From Nocardioides bruguierae (GTDB lineage: Bacteria; Actinomycetota; Actinomycetes; Propionibacteriales; Nocardioidaceae), in contig NZ_JAMOIL010000003.1 in the NCBI RefSeq assembly GCF_023656415.1, positions 124,001 to 188,000 of the forward strand: a stretch of DNA of 64,000 bases, written 5' to 3'. A program made the translations under genes and the position numbers. Shown here piece after piece: positions 33,786-42,209 of this stretch. Every line of letters begins with the position of its first letter. Position 1 is the first letter of the stretch. The notes under the pieces are model-generated. The model worked only from the letters and a program-made list of their open reading frames with translations. It did no database searches and was not told the origin of the DNA.

Positions 33786-34796
33786 TCAGACGTCTCGCCG
33801 CCGGTGGACGAGCACCGACGCAGCGCCGACGACGACCACCCCGAGGCCGGTGTACAGACCGCCCTGGACGGCCCCCACGGTGCGTTCCGGGTCGCAGCCG
33901 GGCAGCCTGCCCCGCACCTCGCCGTAGGAGGTGTAGCACTCACGGTCGAGGCCCTCGTCGACGTAGTAGCTGGCGCTGCCCTCGACCAGCGCGGCGATGT
34001 TCGTGACCGGGTCCCAGCGGCTGGACTCCGAGAACAGGCCCGCGGCGGCGACCAGGCCGCCGGTGCTCACCGCGAGGGCGAACAGCACCGCGATGGTGGC
34101 CACCGTGCTGCGGAAGAGCATCGCGAGCGCGAACCCCAGCAGGGTCGCCAGCGCCGCGGCGACGGCCGTGCGGGCCACCTGGGCCCAGCCGTCGGCCACC
34201 ACCGCGTCCGGCACGGGCAGGTCGCGGCTCGAGGCGAGCAGCAGGAGGCCTCCCCAGAGCGCGCCGAGCAGCACCGCGGAGACGACGAGGCCGGCGACGC
34301 CGACGACCAGCGCCTTGGCCAGCCAGACGCGGGTGCGGCGCGTCTCGTAGAGCAGCTGGTTGCTCATCGAGCCTGTGCTCCAGTCGTGGCCCGCGAACGT
34401 GGCGCCCATGAGGAGCAGCAGGAGGACGACGAAGACCGTGCACGCGATGAAGCCGTTGCCCAGCTCGGAGGCGACGTCCAGCGTCGGGCGACCGGAGTAC
34501 CAGCCGAGCACCAGCTCCTCGCAGGTCCGGGCAGCCTCGTCGGCGTCGAGCCCACGGGCACGCGGACCCAGGTAGCGGCGGGGGTGGGCGGTGCACTGGT
34601 CGATCTCCGAGACCACGTAGGTGGTCTGCCTGACCTCCGCGACCTCCTCGTCGCTGACCGGTCGCGTGTCCCAGGCCGTCACCGTGAACGTGAACGCGGT
34701 GACCACGACGGCGCCCAGCACCAGCAGCAGCACGGCACGTCGCCACCGCAGCCGATCGACCTCGGCGCGCAGCAGGGGCAGCCACGAGCCGTTCAT
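33786..34796 (-). CDS. ABC-2 type permease, 336 aa
   Basis: Integral membrane subunit with about six helices. The first large loop after helix 1 contains a Cys-rich extracytoplasmic domain (QCTAH, RTCEELVLGWYSGRP), followed by VFVVLLLLLMGATFAGHDWSTGSMSNQLL, which is typical of ABC-2 transporters of the bacitracin/lantibiotic type. Its start overlaps the ATPase stop by four bases, so both are one operon. The substrate is unknown. Confidence 0.85.
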   Translation of the reverse strand: MNGSWLPLLRAEVDRLRWRRAVLLLVLGAVVVTAFTFTVTAWDTRPVSDEEVAEVRQTTYVVSEIDQCTAHPRRYLGPRARGLDADEAARTCEELVLGWYSGRPTLDVASELGNGFIACTVFVVLLLLLMGATFAGHDWSTGSMSNQLLYETRRTRVWLAKALVVGVAGLVVSAVLLGALWGGLLLLASSRDLPVPDAVVADGWAQVARTAVAAALATLLGFALAMLFRSTVATIAVLFALAVSTGGLVAAAGLFSESSRWDPVTNIAALVEGSASYYVDEGLDRECYTSYGEVRGRLPGCDPERTVGAVQGGLYTGLGVVVVGAASVLVHRRRDV

Positions 34797-35824
34797 CGCG
34801 CCGCCCCGCCCTGCTCGGCGCCCGACCAGTCCGGTGGCATGTCCATGCCGGGGCCCTGCCCGGCGGTCACCTCCAGGAACAGGTCCTCGAGGTCGCGCTT
34901 GACCGGGGCCAGGGACGCCAGCCAGGTGCCCGCCTCGCCCAGGGTGCGGGTGACGATGGTCGGGTCCTCCGCGGTGACCAGCAGGCTGCCGTCGTCCTGG
35001 ACCTCGCAGGGCAGGCCCGCGGACGTGAGGACGCCGGCGGCGGACCGCGCCGCCTCGTGGGTGCCGGCCTCGTGGGTGCCGGCCTCGTGCGTGCCCGGCG
35101 TGAGGGTGACCCGGTGCCGGGTGACCGCGCCGAGGAGGTCCTCGACGCGCCCGGAGGCGAGCAGCCGACCGCGGCCGACGATGGTGGCCGAGGAGCAGAC
35201 CTGCTGGACCTCGGCGAGGATGTGGCTGCTCAGCAGCACGGTGACGCCCTGCTCGCCCAGGCCGGTGATGGTGTCGCGCACCTCCCGGATGCCCGCGGGG
35301 TCCAGCCCGTTGGTGGGCTCGTCGAGGATGAGCAGGGCCGGGTCCTTCAGCAGGGTCGCCGCGATCGCCAGGCGCTGCTTCATGCCGAGGGAGTAGCCCT
35401 TGTAGCGGTCCTTCTCGCGCCCGGTGAGCCCCACCGTGGCCACCGCACGCTCGACCCGCTCGTCGGGCACGCCGATGGAGCGGGAGAGCAGGCGCAGGTT
35501 CTGCCGGCCGGTCAGGTTGGGGGAGAACTTCGGTGACTCCACGACGGCGCCGACGCGGCCGATGACCGCGGGCAGCCGCGCGGGCACCTCCTCGCCGAAC
35601 AGCCTCATCGAGCCGGACGTGGGGCGGGCCAGCCCGAGCAGCATGCGGATGGTCGTGGTCTTGCCCGAGCCGTTGGGCCCGAGGAAGCCGTGCACCCCGC
35701 CGGCGGGGACGAGGAGGTCGAGGTCCGCGACGGCCACGTGGGTGCCCTTGCGGCCGCGGTAGACCTTGCGCAGGCCGTGCGTCTCGATGACGGGAGCGCC
35801 CGTCGCGGGTGCGGTGGTGGTCAC
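34793..35824 (-). CDS. ABC transporter ATPase, 343 aa
   Basis: ATP-binding subunit of an ABC-2 exporter. Walker A GPNGSGKT at residues 49-56, signature YSLGMKQRL in place of LSGGQ, Walker B LLILDEPTNGLDP, and H-loop SSHIL. The C-terminal extension carries a triple GTHEA repeat from about residue 243. LSLG-type signatures are usual for this class (bacitracin or drug resistance). GTG start. It forms an operon with the permease, and the two lie between lipB and lipA. Confidence 0.9.
   Translation of the reverse strand: MTTTAPATGAPVIETHGLRKVYRGRKGTHVAVADLDLLVPAGGVHGFLGPNGSGKTTTIRMLLGLARPTSGSMRLFGEEVPARLPAVIGRVGAVVESPKFSPNLTGRQNLRLLSRSIGVPDERVERAVATVGLTGREKDRYKGYSLGMKQRLAIAATLLKDPALLILDEPTNGLDPAGIREVRDTITGLGEQGVTVLLSSHILAEVQQVCSSATIVGRGRLLASGRVEDLLGAVTRHRVTLTPGTHEAGTHEAGTHEAARSAAGVLTSAGLPCEVQDDGSLLVTAEDPTIVTRTLGEAGTWLASLAPVKRDLEDLFLEVTAGQGPGMDMPPDWSGAEQGGAAR
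35052..35095. repeat. 15-bp tandem repeat within the ABC ATPase gene
   Basis: Three near-identical 15-bp units encoding GTHEA. Such repeats change copy number by slippage without loss of frame. They lie in the ATPase's C-terminal extension. Confidence 0.75.
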
Positions 35825-35911
35825 CAGCGCAGCGTGGCACGCCTCACGTGCATACCGGGTATGCCGCGCCGAGGTGTCCAGATGTCCCCTGAAGGACGGT
35901 GCCTGGGCCGA

Positions 35912-36694
35912 TCAGGCGGACGAGCCCGGGCGCAGCACCTCGACGCGGGGCACGCCCCCGGGGGCGCACGGGGCAGGCGGACCCGCGTCCGGGGTGGGCT
36001 CGTACGGCTGCCAGGCCAGCATCTCGGCCAGCCGCTCGCGCAGCACCGGGAGCAGGTCGTGGACGCTCACGTCGCGGTCGAGCTCGGAGGAGAGCGAGGT
36101 GACCCCGGCGTCCGCGATGCCGCACGGCACGAACCGGTCGAACCAGGCCAGGTCGACGTCGCAGTTCACCGCGATGCCGTGCATCGTCACGCCGTGGGAG
36201 ACGCGGATGCCGATCGCGCCGACCTTGCGCTCCGGGCCGCGCTCGGAGGCCGACAGCCAGGCGCCCGAGCGGCCGTCGACACGGCCGGCCACCACGCCGA
36301 GGTCGGCGCACGCGCGCAGCATGGCCTCCTCCATCCGACGGACGAAGTCGACGACCAGCACGTGGTCGGGCAGGCGGACGATCGGGTAGGCCACCAGCTG
36401 GCCGGGGCCGTGGAAGGTGATCTTGCCGCCGCGGTCGACGTCCACGACGGGTGCGCCGCCGGCGTCCACCGGACGCTCGTGCGGCTCGGTGCGCTTGCCC
36501 GCCGTGAACGTGGGCGGGTGCTCGAGCAGGAGCACGGTGTCGGGCCGCTCGCCGGCCACGACCTCCGCGTGCACGCGACGCTGGAGCTCCCAGGCGTCGA
36601 GGTAGCCGACCGCCTCGTCGCCGAGGCCCGCGACCTCGAAGGCGACCTGGCGGCCGGGCGCGGTGGTCGTGCTGGCCAGGGCGTCGGTGCTCAT
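35912..36694 (-). CDS. lipB: Octanoyl-(acyl carrier protein) transferase
   Basis: Transfers octanoyl groups from ACP to lipoyl domains, the step before LipA. The catalytic pair is Lys157 (ERKVGAIGIRVS) and Cys191 (FVPCGIADAGVTSL). Other hallmarks are the HPPTFTAGKR and GKITFHGPGQLVAYP motifs. 260 residues. ATG at 36694. It is on the same strand as lipA but an ABC transporter operon lies between, an unusual arrangement. Confidence 0.96.
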   Translation of the reverse strand: MSTDALASTTTAPGRQVAFEVAGLGDEAVGYLDAWELQRRVHAEVVAGERPDTVLLLEHPPTFTAGKRTEPHERPVDAGGAPVVDVDRGGKITFHGPGQLVAYPIVRLPDHVLVVDFVRRMEEAMLRACADLGVVAGRVDGRSGAWLSASERGPERKVGAIGIRVSHGVTMHGIAVNCDVDLAWFDRFVPCGIADAGVTSLSSELDRDVSVHDLLPVLRERLAEMLAWQPYEPTPDAGPPAPCAPGGVPRVEVLRPGSSA

Positions 36695-36758
36695 GGGCGC
36701 AGACGATACGCCTGTGGACGACGGCCGCCGACCCCGTCGTCGCGGGTAGGACGAGGGG

Positions 36759-37373
36759 GTGCACCCGACCGAGACGCACCACCGCGCCCCGTCCACCCGC
36801 CCGCCCTCGACCCGCCTGCTCCCGCCGCGCTCCCTGCCGCTGCCGCTCCTGGTGGGGCTGGGCGCCCTCGTCGTCGCGGTGACGACCGTGGCGCTCGCCG
36901 TGGGCGTGCGGCTCCTGGGCGTCGGAGCGACCACCCCCAGCCCGGTGGTGGCGCCGTCGGCCACGACCACGCCGGTGGCCGACACCAGCGAGGACCGACG
37001 AGCGCTCGCCCTGCTGCGGGGCTGGGACCGACGCCGCGCCGTCGCCTGGGCCGCCGCCGACCCGGTGACGCTCGAGCGGCTCTACACGCGCGGGTCGCCC
37101 ACGGGCAGCCAGGACGTGGCGATGCTGCGGGCCTGGCAGGACCGGGGGCTGCGGGTCGCCGGGCTGAGCACCCAGGTGCTGAGCGTCTCGGCGCTGCGGG
37201 TCTCGCCGCGGCTCGTGCGGCTGCGGGTCACCGACCGGGTCGCCGCCGGTTCCGTGGAGCGGATCGACACCGGTGAGGCGACCGGTCAGTCGCTGCCGAC
37301 CAGCCGCCCCAGCACCAGCGTGGTGACCCTGGTGCGCGGAGCGGGGGAGTGGCGGGTGCGCGGGGTGCGCTGA
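36759..37373 (+). CDS. Hypothetical membrane-anchored protein, 204 aa
   Basis: Proline-rich N-terminus, one membrane helix at about residues 28-55 (LVGLGALVVAVTTVALAVGVRLL), a Thr/Pro/Val linker, then an alpha/beta domain of about 120 residues (ALALLRGWDRRRAVAWAAAD...LERLYTRGSPTG). The second part resembles NTF2-like extracytoplasmic modules in general form. GTG start with GAGGGG before it. It diverges from lipB. No function is assigned. Confidence 0.6.
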   Translation: MHPTETHHRAPSTRPPSTRLLPPRSLPLPLLVGLGALVVAVTTVALAVGVRLLGVGATTPSPVVAPSATTTPVADTSEDRRALALLRGWDRRRAVAWAAADPVTLERLYTRGSPTGSQDVAMLRAWQDRGLRVAGLSTQVLSVSALRVSPRLVRLRVTDRVAAGSVERIDTGEATGQSLPTSRPSTSVVTLVRGAGEWRVRGVR

Positions 37374-37411
37374 GCCAGGGCCCGCCCGGTGTCAGCCTGT
37401 GTCGTGCTGCG

Positions 37412-38317
37412 TCAGTCGGCGGCGGCCAGCCCGGCGGCCAGCACCGCCGCGACGTCGGGGTCGCGGTGCGTGAAGCCGAGGGCCTCGAGCGCGGCGGGTC
37501 GCAGGTTCAGCGAGCCGAGCAGCTCGGGTGCGAGGCGACCCGCGGCCACCTTCATCACCGGAGCCGGGGCGAAGACCACCGCGGGCCGGTGCAGCGCGTG
37601 CGCGAGGGCGCGGGTGAACTCGGCGTTGGTGGGTGTCACGGCGCTGACCAGGTTGACCGGGCCCGAGGCCTGCTCGTGCTCGGCCAGGTGGACGACGGCG
37701 TCGACCCAGTCGCGCAGGGAGATCATCGCCATGTGCTGCTCGCCGGAGCCGAGCCGGGCACCCAGCCCCAGGGAGAAGAGCAGGCGCAGCTGCGCCAGCG
37801 GGGCGCTGCGCCGGTCCATCACGGGGGAGGTGCGCAGGCGGACGACGCGGGCGCCGGCGTCCTCGGCCGGCTGGGTGGCGGCCTCCCACTGGCGTGCCAC
37901 CTCGGTGAGCAACGCGTGCCCGCGGCTGTCGGAGGCCTCGGTCAGCACGGTGTCGCCGTGGTCGCCGTAGATGCTCACGCCGCTGCCGGCCATGAAGGCG
38001 GGCTTGCGGTCGCTGCGGGCGATCGCCGAGGCGAGCAGGCGGGTCGTCGTCACCCGGCTCTCGAGCACCGCGTCGGCCCACTTCTGCGAGTGCGGGTTGC
38101 CGATCAGCGGCGCCCCGGCCAGGTTCACCACCACGTCCGCCGCCTCGATCAGCGCCGGGGGGTAGACGTCCCCGTAGGGGTCCCACGACGCCTCGCCGGG
38201 CTCCTGCGTGGGGTGTCGGACGAGGTGGGTGACCTCGTGCCCCCGGGCGCGCAGCCGCTCGGTCAGGTGCGTGCCGAGGAAGCCGGAGGCGCCGGCGATG
38301 ACCACGTGCAAGCTCAT
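37412..38317 (-). CDS. NAD-dependent epimerase-like protein (TIGR01777 family), 301 aa
   Basis: Rossmann-fold extended SDR. The nucleotide-binding motif is GASGFLGTHL near residue 9, followed by NLAGAPLIG, and SGVSIYGDHGD in place of the usual YxxxK motif. RDWV, PVNLVSA and the DUF1731-like C-terminus (PAFVMKVAAGRLAPELLGS) match TIGR01777. The cell-division related role proposed for homologs is uncertain. ATG start. In actinobacteria this gene usually sits between sucB and lipB, as here. Confidence 0.9.
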   Translation of the reverse strand: MSLHVVIAGASGFLGTHLTERLRARGHEVTHLVRHPTQEPGEASWDPYGDVYPPALIEAADVVVNLAGAPLIGNPHSQKWADAVLESRVTTTRLLASAIARSDRKPAFMAGSGVSIYGDHGDTVLTEASDSRGHALLTEVARQWEAATQPAEDAGARVVRLRTSPVMDRRSAPLAQLRLLFSLGLGARLGSGEQHMAMISLRDWVDAVVHLAEHEQASGPVNLVSAVTPTNAEFTRALAHALHRPAVVFAPAPVMKVAAGRLAPELLGSLNLRPAALEALGFTHRDPDVAAVLAAGLAAAD

Positions 38318-38388
38318 GCTCGCAGCGTGCCACCGCCGGCGCCCCGGTCAGGTCACCCAGCAGGTGCGCGGGCCCATCGGCCCGGGCG

Positions 38389-41300
38389 TCAGCCCGCCAG
38401 GTGCGACCAGTCCCGGGAGAGCTCCGACCACGGGCCGGCGGCCGCCACGGTGCCACCGGCGACGACCACGACCTGGTCGGCCCGGGCCAGCGCCGCCGTC
38501 TTCGACGTCGCACCGATCACCGTGGCGCCCCGCTCGCGCAGGGCCTCCCACAGCTCGATCTCGGTCGCGGCGTCCAGGGCGGAGGACACGTCGTCGGCCA
38601 GCAGCACCTCGGCCTCGCACGCGAGCGCACGGGCCAGCGCGAGGCGCTGCACCTGCCCGCCCGAGAGCCGGACGCCGCGGTGGCCGACGAGCGAGTCCGG
38701 TCCGCCGGCCTCGGCGACGTCCCGCTCCAGGCGAGCCGTCGCGACGGCCGGGGCGACCTGGCGGTCGGCGTGGTCCAGGGCGATGTTGCCGGTGAACGTG
38801 CCCGACAGGACGCGCGGCACCTGGGCCACGTGCGCCACGCGCCCGGGGCGCAGCTCGGTCTGGCGGTCGGTCAGTGCCGTGCCGTTCCAGGTGACCTGCC
38901 CGGTCGAGTGCACGAGCCCCGCGAGCGCGCCCAGCAGGCTGGACTTGCCCGAGCCGACCTGGCCCAGCAGCAGCACCAGCTCACCGCGGCGCACCGTGAG
39001 GTCGACGCCACTGACGCCGATCGTGCCGTCGTCGTGGACGGCGGTCAGGTCACGCACCTCCAGCTCGGTCAGCCGGTCCGTCACGCCGTGGGCGGGGGCG
39101 GGCGCGGCGCCGGTGATGAGGTCGACCCCGGCAGGCTGGTCCATCAGGTCCCCGCCGCCGGCCAGCCGGCTGGTCTCGCGGTACCACGCCGCCGTCCCCG
39201 GTGCCTCGGTCACGACGGAGCCGGCGACCCGGCCGAACCAGTCGAAGCCGTTGACCGCGTTCGCCACGAGCAGGGCCGTGGCCAGGCCCCAGCCGCCCCA
39301 GACGTAGGCGGCCCAGGCGGCCACGATGCCGCCCTGCACCATGACGATCGGGACGCCGTCCAGCAGCGCCTGCACGCGGTGCTCGCGCACCGCCGCGTCG
39401 ACGCGGCCGGAGTCGACCTTCTCCAGGTGCCGGTGCACCTGCGGCGTGGCTGCCGCGAGCTTCACGGTGCGGATCGACTCCAGCGCCGAGACCAGGGACC
39501 GACCGAAGCCGGCCCGCGCGGCGGAGGAGGCGGCGGCCGAGCGGCCGGCCACCCGTCGTCCGAAGGACGAGGCGACCGCCGAGACGACCATGACCGCGAG
39601 CAGCACGAGGCCGGTGAAGACGTTCCACGACAGCACCATCGTCACGACCACGATCGCCAGGCCGTTGACGAAGTCGACCCAGCGGTCGGCGTAGCGGGCC
39701 AGGCGGTCGGCGTCCATGGCGCGCGCCACCGCCTCGCCGGGCGGGGTGCGCAGCAGGCGGTGCTGCGTGGTCTGGCCGTGGAGCACCGAGCCGCGCACGC
39801 GCATCATCACCGCGACCCACCAGCGGGGGTACACGCCGAAGGCGTGGGCCAGCAGGAACGGGGAGACCATCAGCGAGGCGACCAGCGCGACGAGCAGGCG
39901 CCACGGGGACGCCCCGCCCTGGAGGTCGGTGACCAGGTGGCCCCAGATCCAGGCGGTGACGACGCCGAAGGCGCCGGTCATCGCGGAGACCGCGAACAGC
40001 AGCATGCCGAACAGGCCCCACTGCGGCTCGATGGTCAGCGCCGACCAGGTCGCCCGCGCCAGGCGGGGGACCGGGGCGACGGCCGGCGGCTCCGGGGCGA
40101 CACCCACGCGCCGCGCGGTGCCGATGCCGGGCGTGCCGTCCTCGTCCGCGGTGCCCGAGTCGGTCGCGACCCGGGCCGCCTCGGCGGCCCCGGCGGCGTC
40201 CGGCTGGGCGTGCGCGGCGGCCTCCAGGAGGTCGCGGAACGGGCCCGGCTGCTCGGCCAGCACCGTGCGCGGGCCGTTCTGCACGACCGTGCCGGCCTCG
40301 AGGACCGCCACCTGCTCGGCGCGCTCGGTCGTGGACAGACGGTGCGCGATGAGGATGCCCGTGCGGCCCACCAGCAGCCGGTCGGAGGCGCGCACGACGC
40401 GGGCCTCGGTCACCGGGTCCATCCGGGCCGTGGCCTCGTCGAGGACGACGACCTGGACGTCGCGGACCAGCAGGCGCGCGAACGCCACCAGCTGCTCCTC
40501 GCCGGCCGACAGCGTGGCGCCGCCCGGGCCCAGCGGGGTGTCCAGGCCCTGCGGGAGGCCCGCGACCCAGCCGTCCAGCGCGAGCTCGGCCACCGCGGCC
40601 TCGACCTCGGCGCGGGGCACGTCCGAGAACAGGGCGATGTTCTCCGCGAGCGTGCCCGCGAGGATCTCGGTGCGCTGGGTGACGACGCCGACGCCGGCAC
40701 GCAGCTGCTGGAGGTCCAGCTCGAGCACGTCGCGCCCGCCCAGCAGCACCGAGCCCGGCTCGGGGTCCAGCGCGCGGGAGACCAGCGAGGCCAGGGTCGA
40801 CTTGCCCGAGCCCGTGCGGCCCACGAGGGCGCAGGTCGTGCCGGCGGGCACGGTCAGGTCGACGTCACGCAGCGCGAACGTGCCGGTGCCGTAGGAGAAG
40901 TGCAGGCCGCGCAGCTCCAGGGAGAGGGAGCCGTCGGGCACCGGGTCGCCGCCGTCCGGCTCCGGCGCCACGGACATCAGGTCGCGCAGGCGGATGACGG
41001 CGCCGAAGCCCGCCTGGAGGTCCGGCAGGTGCCGGGCCAGCTGGTCGACCTGGCCGACGAAGGTGGTGGTCACCAGGAACAGCGTCACCAGCGAGGCCGT
41101 GGACAGGTCGCCGGCCAGCACCAGGGCCACACCGACCACGCCCACGCCCGCCAGCAGGCCGTGCAGCAGGCCGCCCGAGCGACGCCCGACCCGCTTCTCC
41201 AGCGAGACGATCGAGGCGAAGCGGGCGTGCACGGTGGCGGCCAGCTCCGAGCAGCGGCGCAGCACGTGCGCCTGGCCCAGGCTGGTGCGCAGGTCGTCGC

Positions 41301-41940
41301 GCGCGGCGACGCCCTCCTCCATGGCGGCGGCGTGGTCCGTCCACGCCATCTCCTCCAGCACCTTGCGGCGCGAGATCTCGGGCAGGAGGCGACGCACGGC
41401 CGCGAACGTCACGAGGGCGGTGAGCGGGAACAGGAAGAACGCGGGCCACCAGGTGACGGTCGCGACCACCCACAGCGGCCCGGCCGCGAGGAACGTGGCG
41501 GCGGCCTGCCAGACGCCCTGGCGCAGCAGGTTGCCGACCTCCCAGGTGTCGTCGTCCAGGCGGTCGTAGATCTCGCCGACGGCCTGCTCGGAGAGCTCCG
41601 GCAGGGGCTGGGAGATGGCCGCCTGGAGGAGGTCCGCGCGCAGGCGGCCCTCGGCCCGGTCGACGACGCCCGCCCAGGCGGTGCGGGCGATCGTCTGGAC
41701 GACGGCCGCGCCCACGGCGGCCAGCGCCAGCAGGGACAGCCAGCCCGTGGTGGGGTCGTCGGCCAGGCGGCCGGCGAAGACGGTGGACAGGGAGGTGCCG
41801 ACGGCGGCGACGAACGCCCCGACCAGGCACACGAGGGCCAGCGGGGAGCGGAGACGGCGCCAGTCGACCGGACGACGCCCGGCCGGGGGGGTGGGCCGGG
41901 TGGGAGCGGAGGAGGGAGCGGTAGCGGGGGGTGCAGTCAT
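38389..41940 (-). CDS. Fused double ABC exporter with one degenerate ATP site, about 1,183 aa
   Basis: Two full ABC exporter halves in one chain: membrane domain and NBD1 (Walker A GRTGSGKS near 370, Walker B VVVLDEATARMD near 500, H-loop LIAHRLST), then a second membrane domain and NBD2 (Walker A GQVGSGKS near 990, LSGGQ near 1090, Walker B VLLADDVSSALD). NBD1's signature is LSAGE rather than LSGGQ. NBD2 has Asp in the catalytic Glu position and ATSKT in place of the H-loop His. So one composite site (NBD1 Walker plus NBD2 signature) is complete and the other is degenerate, as in heterodimeric exporters. ATG 41940 is chosen; GTG 41946 is also in frame. The substrate is not known. Confidence 0.88.
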   Translation of the reverse strand: MTAPPATAPSSAPTRPTPPAGRRPVDWRRLRSPLALVCLVGAFVAAVGTSLSTVFAGRLADDPTTGWLSLLALAAVGAAVVQTIARTAWAGVVDRAEGRLRADLLQAAISQPLPELSEQAVGEIYDRLDDDTWEVGNLLRQGVWQAAATFLAAGPLWVVATVTWWPAFFLFPLTALVTFAAVRRLLPEISRRKVLEEMAWTDHAAAMEEGVAARDDLRTSLGQAHVLRRCSELAATVHARFASIVSLEKRVGRRSGGLLHGLLAGVGVVGVALVLAGDLSTASLVTLFLVTTTFVGQVDQLARHLPDLQAGFGAVIRLRDLMSVAPEPDGGDPVPDGSLSLELRGLHFSYGTGTFALRDVDLTVPAGTTCALVGRTGSGKSTLASLVSRALDPEPGSVLLGGRDVLELDLQQLRAGVGVVTQRTEILAGTLAENIALFSDVPRAEVEAAVAELALDGWVAGLPQGLDTPLGPGGATLSAGEEQLVAFARLLVRDVQVVVLDEATARMDPVTEARVVRASDRLLVGRTGILIAHRLSTTERAEQVAVLEAGTVVQNGPRTVLAEQPGPFRDLLEAAAHAQPDAAGAAEAARVATDSGTADEDGTPGIGTARRVGVAPEPPAVAPVPRLARATWSALTIEPQWGLFGMLLFAVSAMTGAFGVVTAWIWGHLVTDLQGGASPWRLLVALVASLMVSPFLLAHAFGVYPRWWVAVMMRVRGSVLHGQTTQHRLLRTPPGEAVARAMDADRLARYADRWVDFVNGLAIVVVTMVLSWNVFTGLVLLAVMVVSAVASSFGRRVAGRSAAASSAARAGFGRSLVSALESIRTVKLAAATPQVHRHLEKVDSGRVDAAVREHRVQALLDGVPIVMVQGGIVAAWAAYVWGGWGLATALLVANAVNGFDWFGRVAGSVVTEAPGTAAWYRETSRLAGGGDLMDQPAGVDLITGAAPAPAHGVTDRLTELEVRDLTAVHDDGTIGVSGVDLTVRRGELVLLLGQVGSGKSSLLGALAGLVHSTGQVTWNGTALTDRQTELRPGRVAHVAQVPRVLSGTFTGNIALDHADRQVAPAVATARLERDVAEAGGPDSLVGHRGVRLSGGQVQRLALARALACEAEVLLADDVSSALDAATEIELWEALRERGATVIGATSKTAALARADQVVVVAGGTVAAAGPWSELSRDWSHLAG

Positions 41941-42148
41941 GGTCACGATGAGCCGAAGGTACGACGAACCACCGACGTGGCGCCTCTTGATTTACCTGGG
42001 CGCCCTCCGGGCGCATGCCCTCGCGCTGTACCCCTGTTCATCGCTCGGAGCCCTCGGCGCCGACGTTCGCTGCGCTCACGGTCGTCACCTCGCCATCCTC
42101 GTGGCAGAACAGGCGTCGCGCTCGGACGGCATCTGCGTCCGGAACGAC

Positions 42149-42189
42149 CGAGTCCCCAGAGGCACACGGGGTGTGCCGCTGGGGACTCG
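42149..42189 (-). terminator. Hairpin, probable sucB terminator
   Basis: Outer 11-bp stem CGAGTCCCCAG/CTGGGGACTCG, one A/G mismatch, 7-bp inner stem GGCACAC/GTGTGCC and a GGG loop. It lies 21 bases beyond the sucB stop. Confidence 0.75.
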
Positions 42190-42209
42190 TGTCAGCCTGC
42201 TAGGTCAGC

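Noticed and set aside
41995..42020. Small GCGCCC/GGGCGC hairpin upstream of the fused ABC exporter
   Set aside because: Only 6 bp with a short loop in GC-rich DNA. It is not distinguishable from chance.
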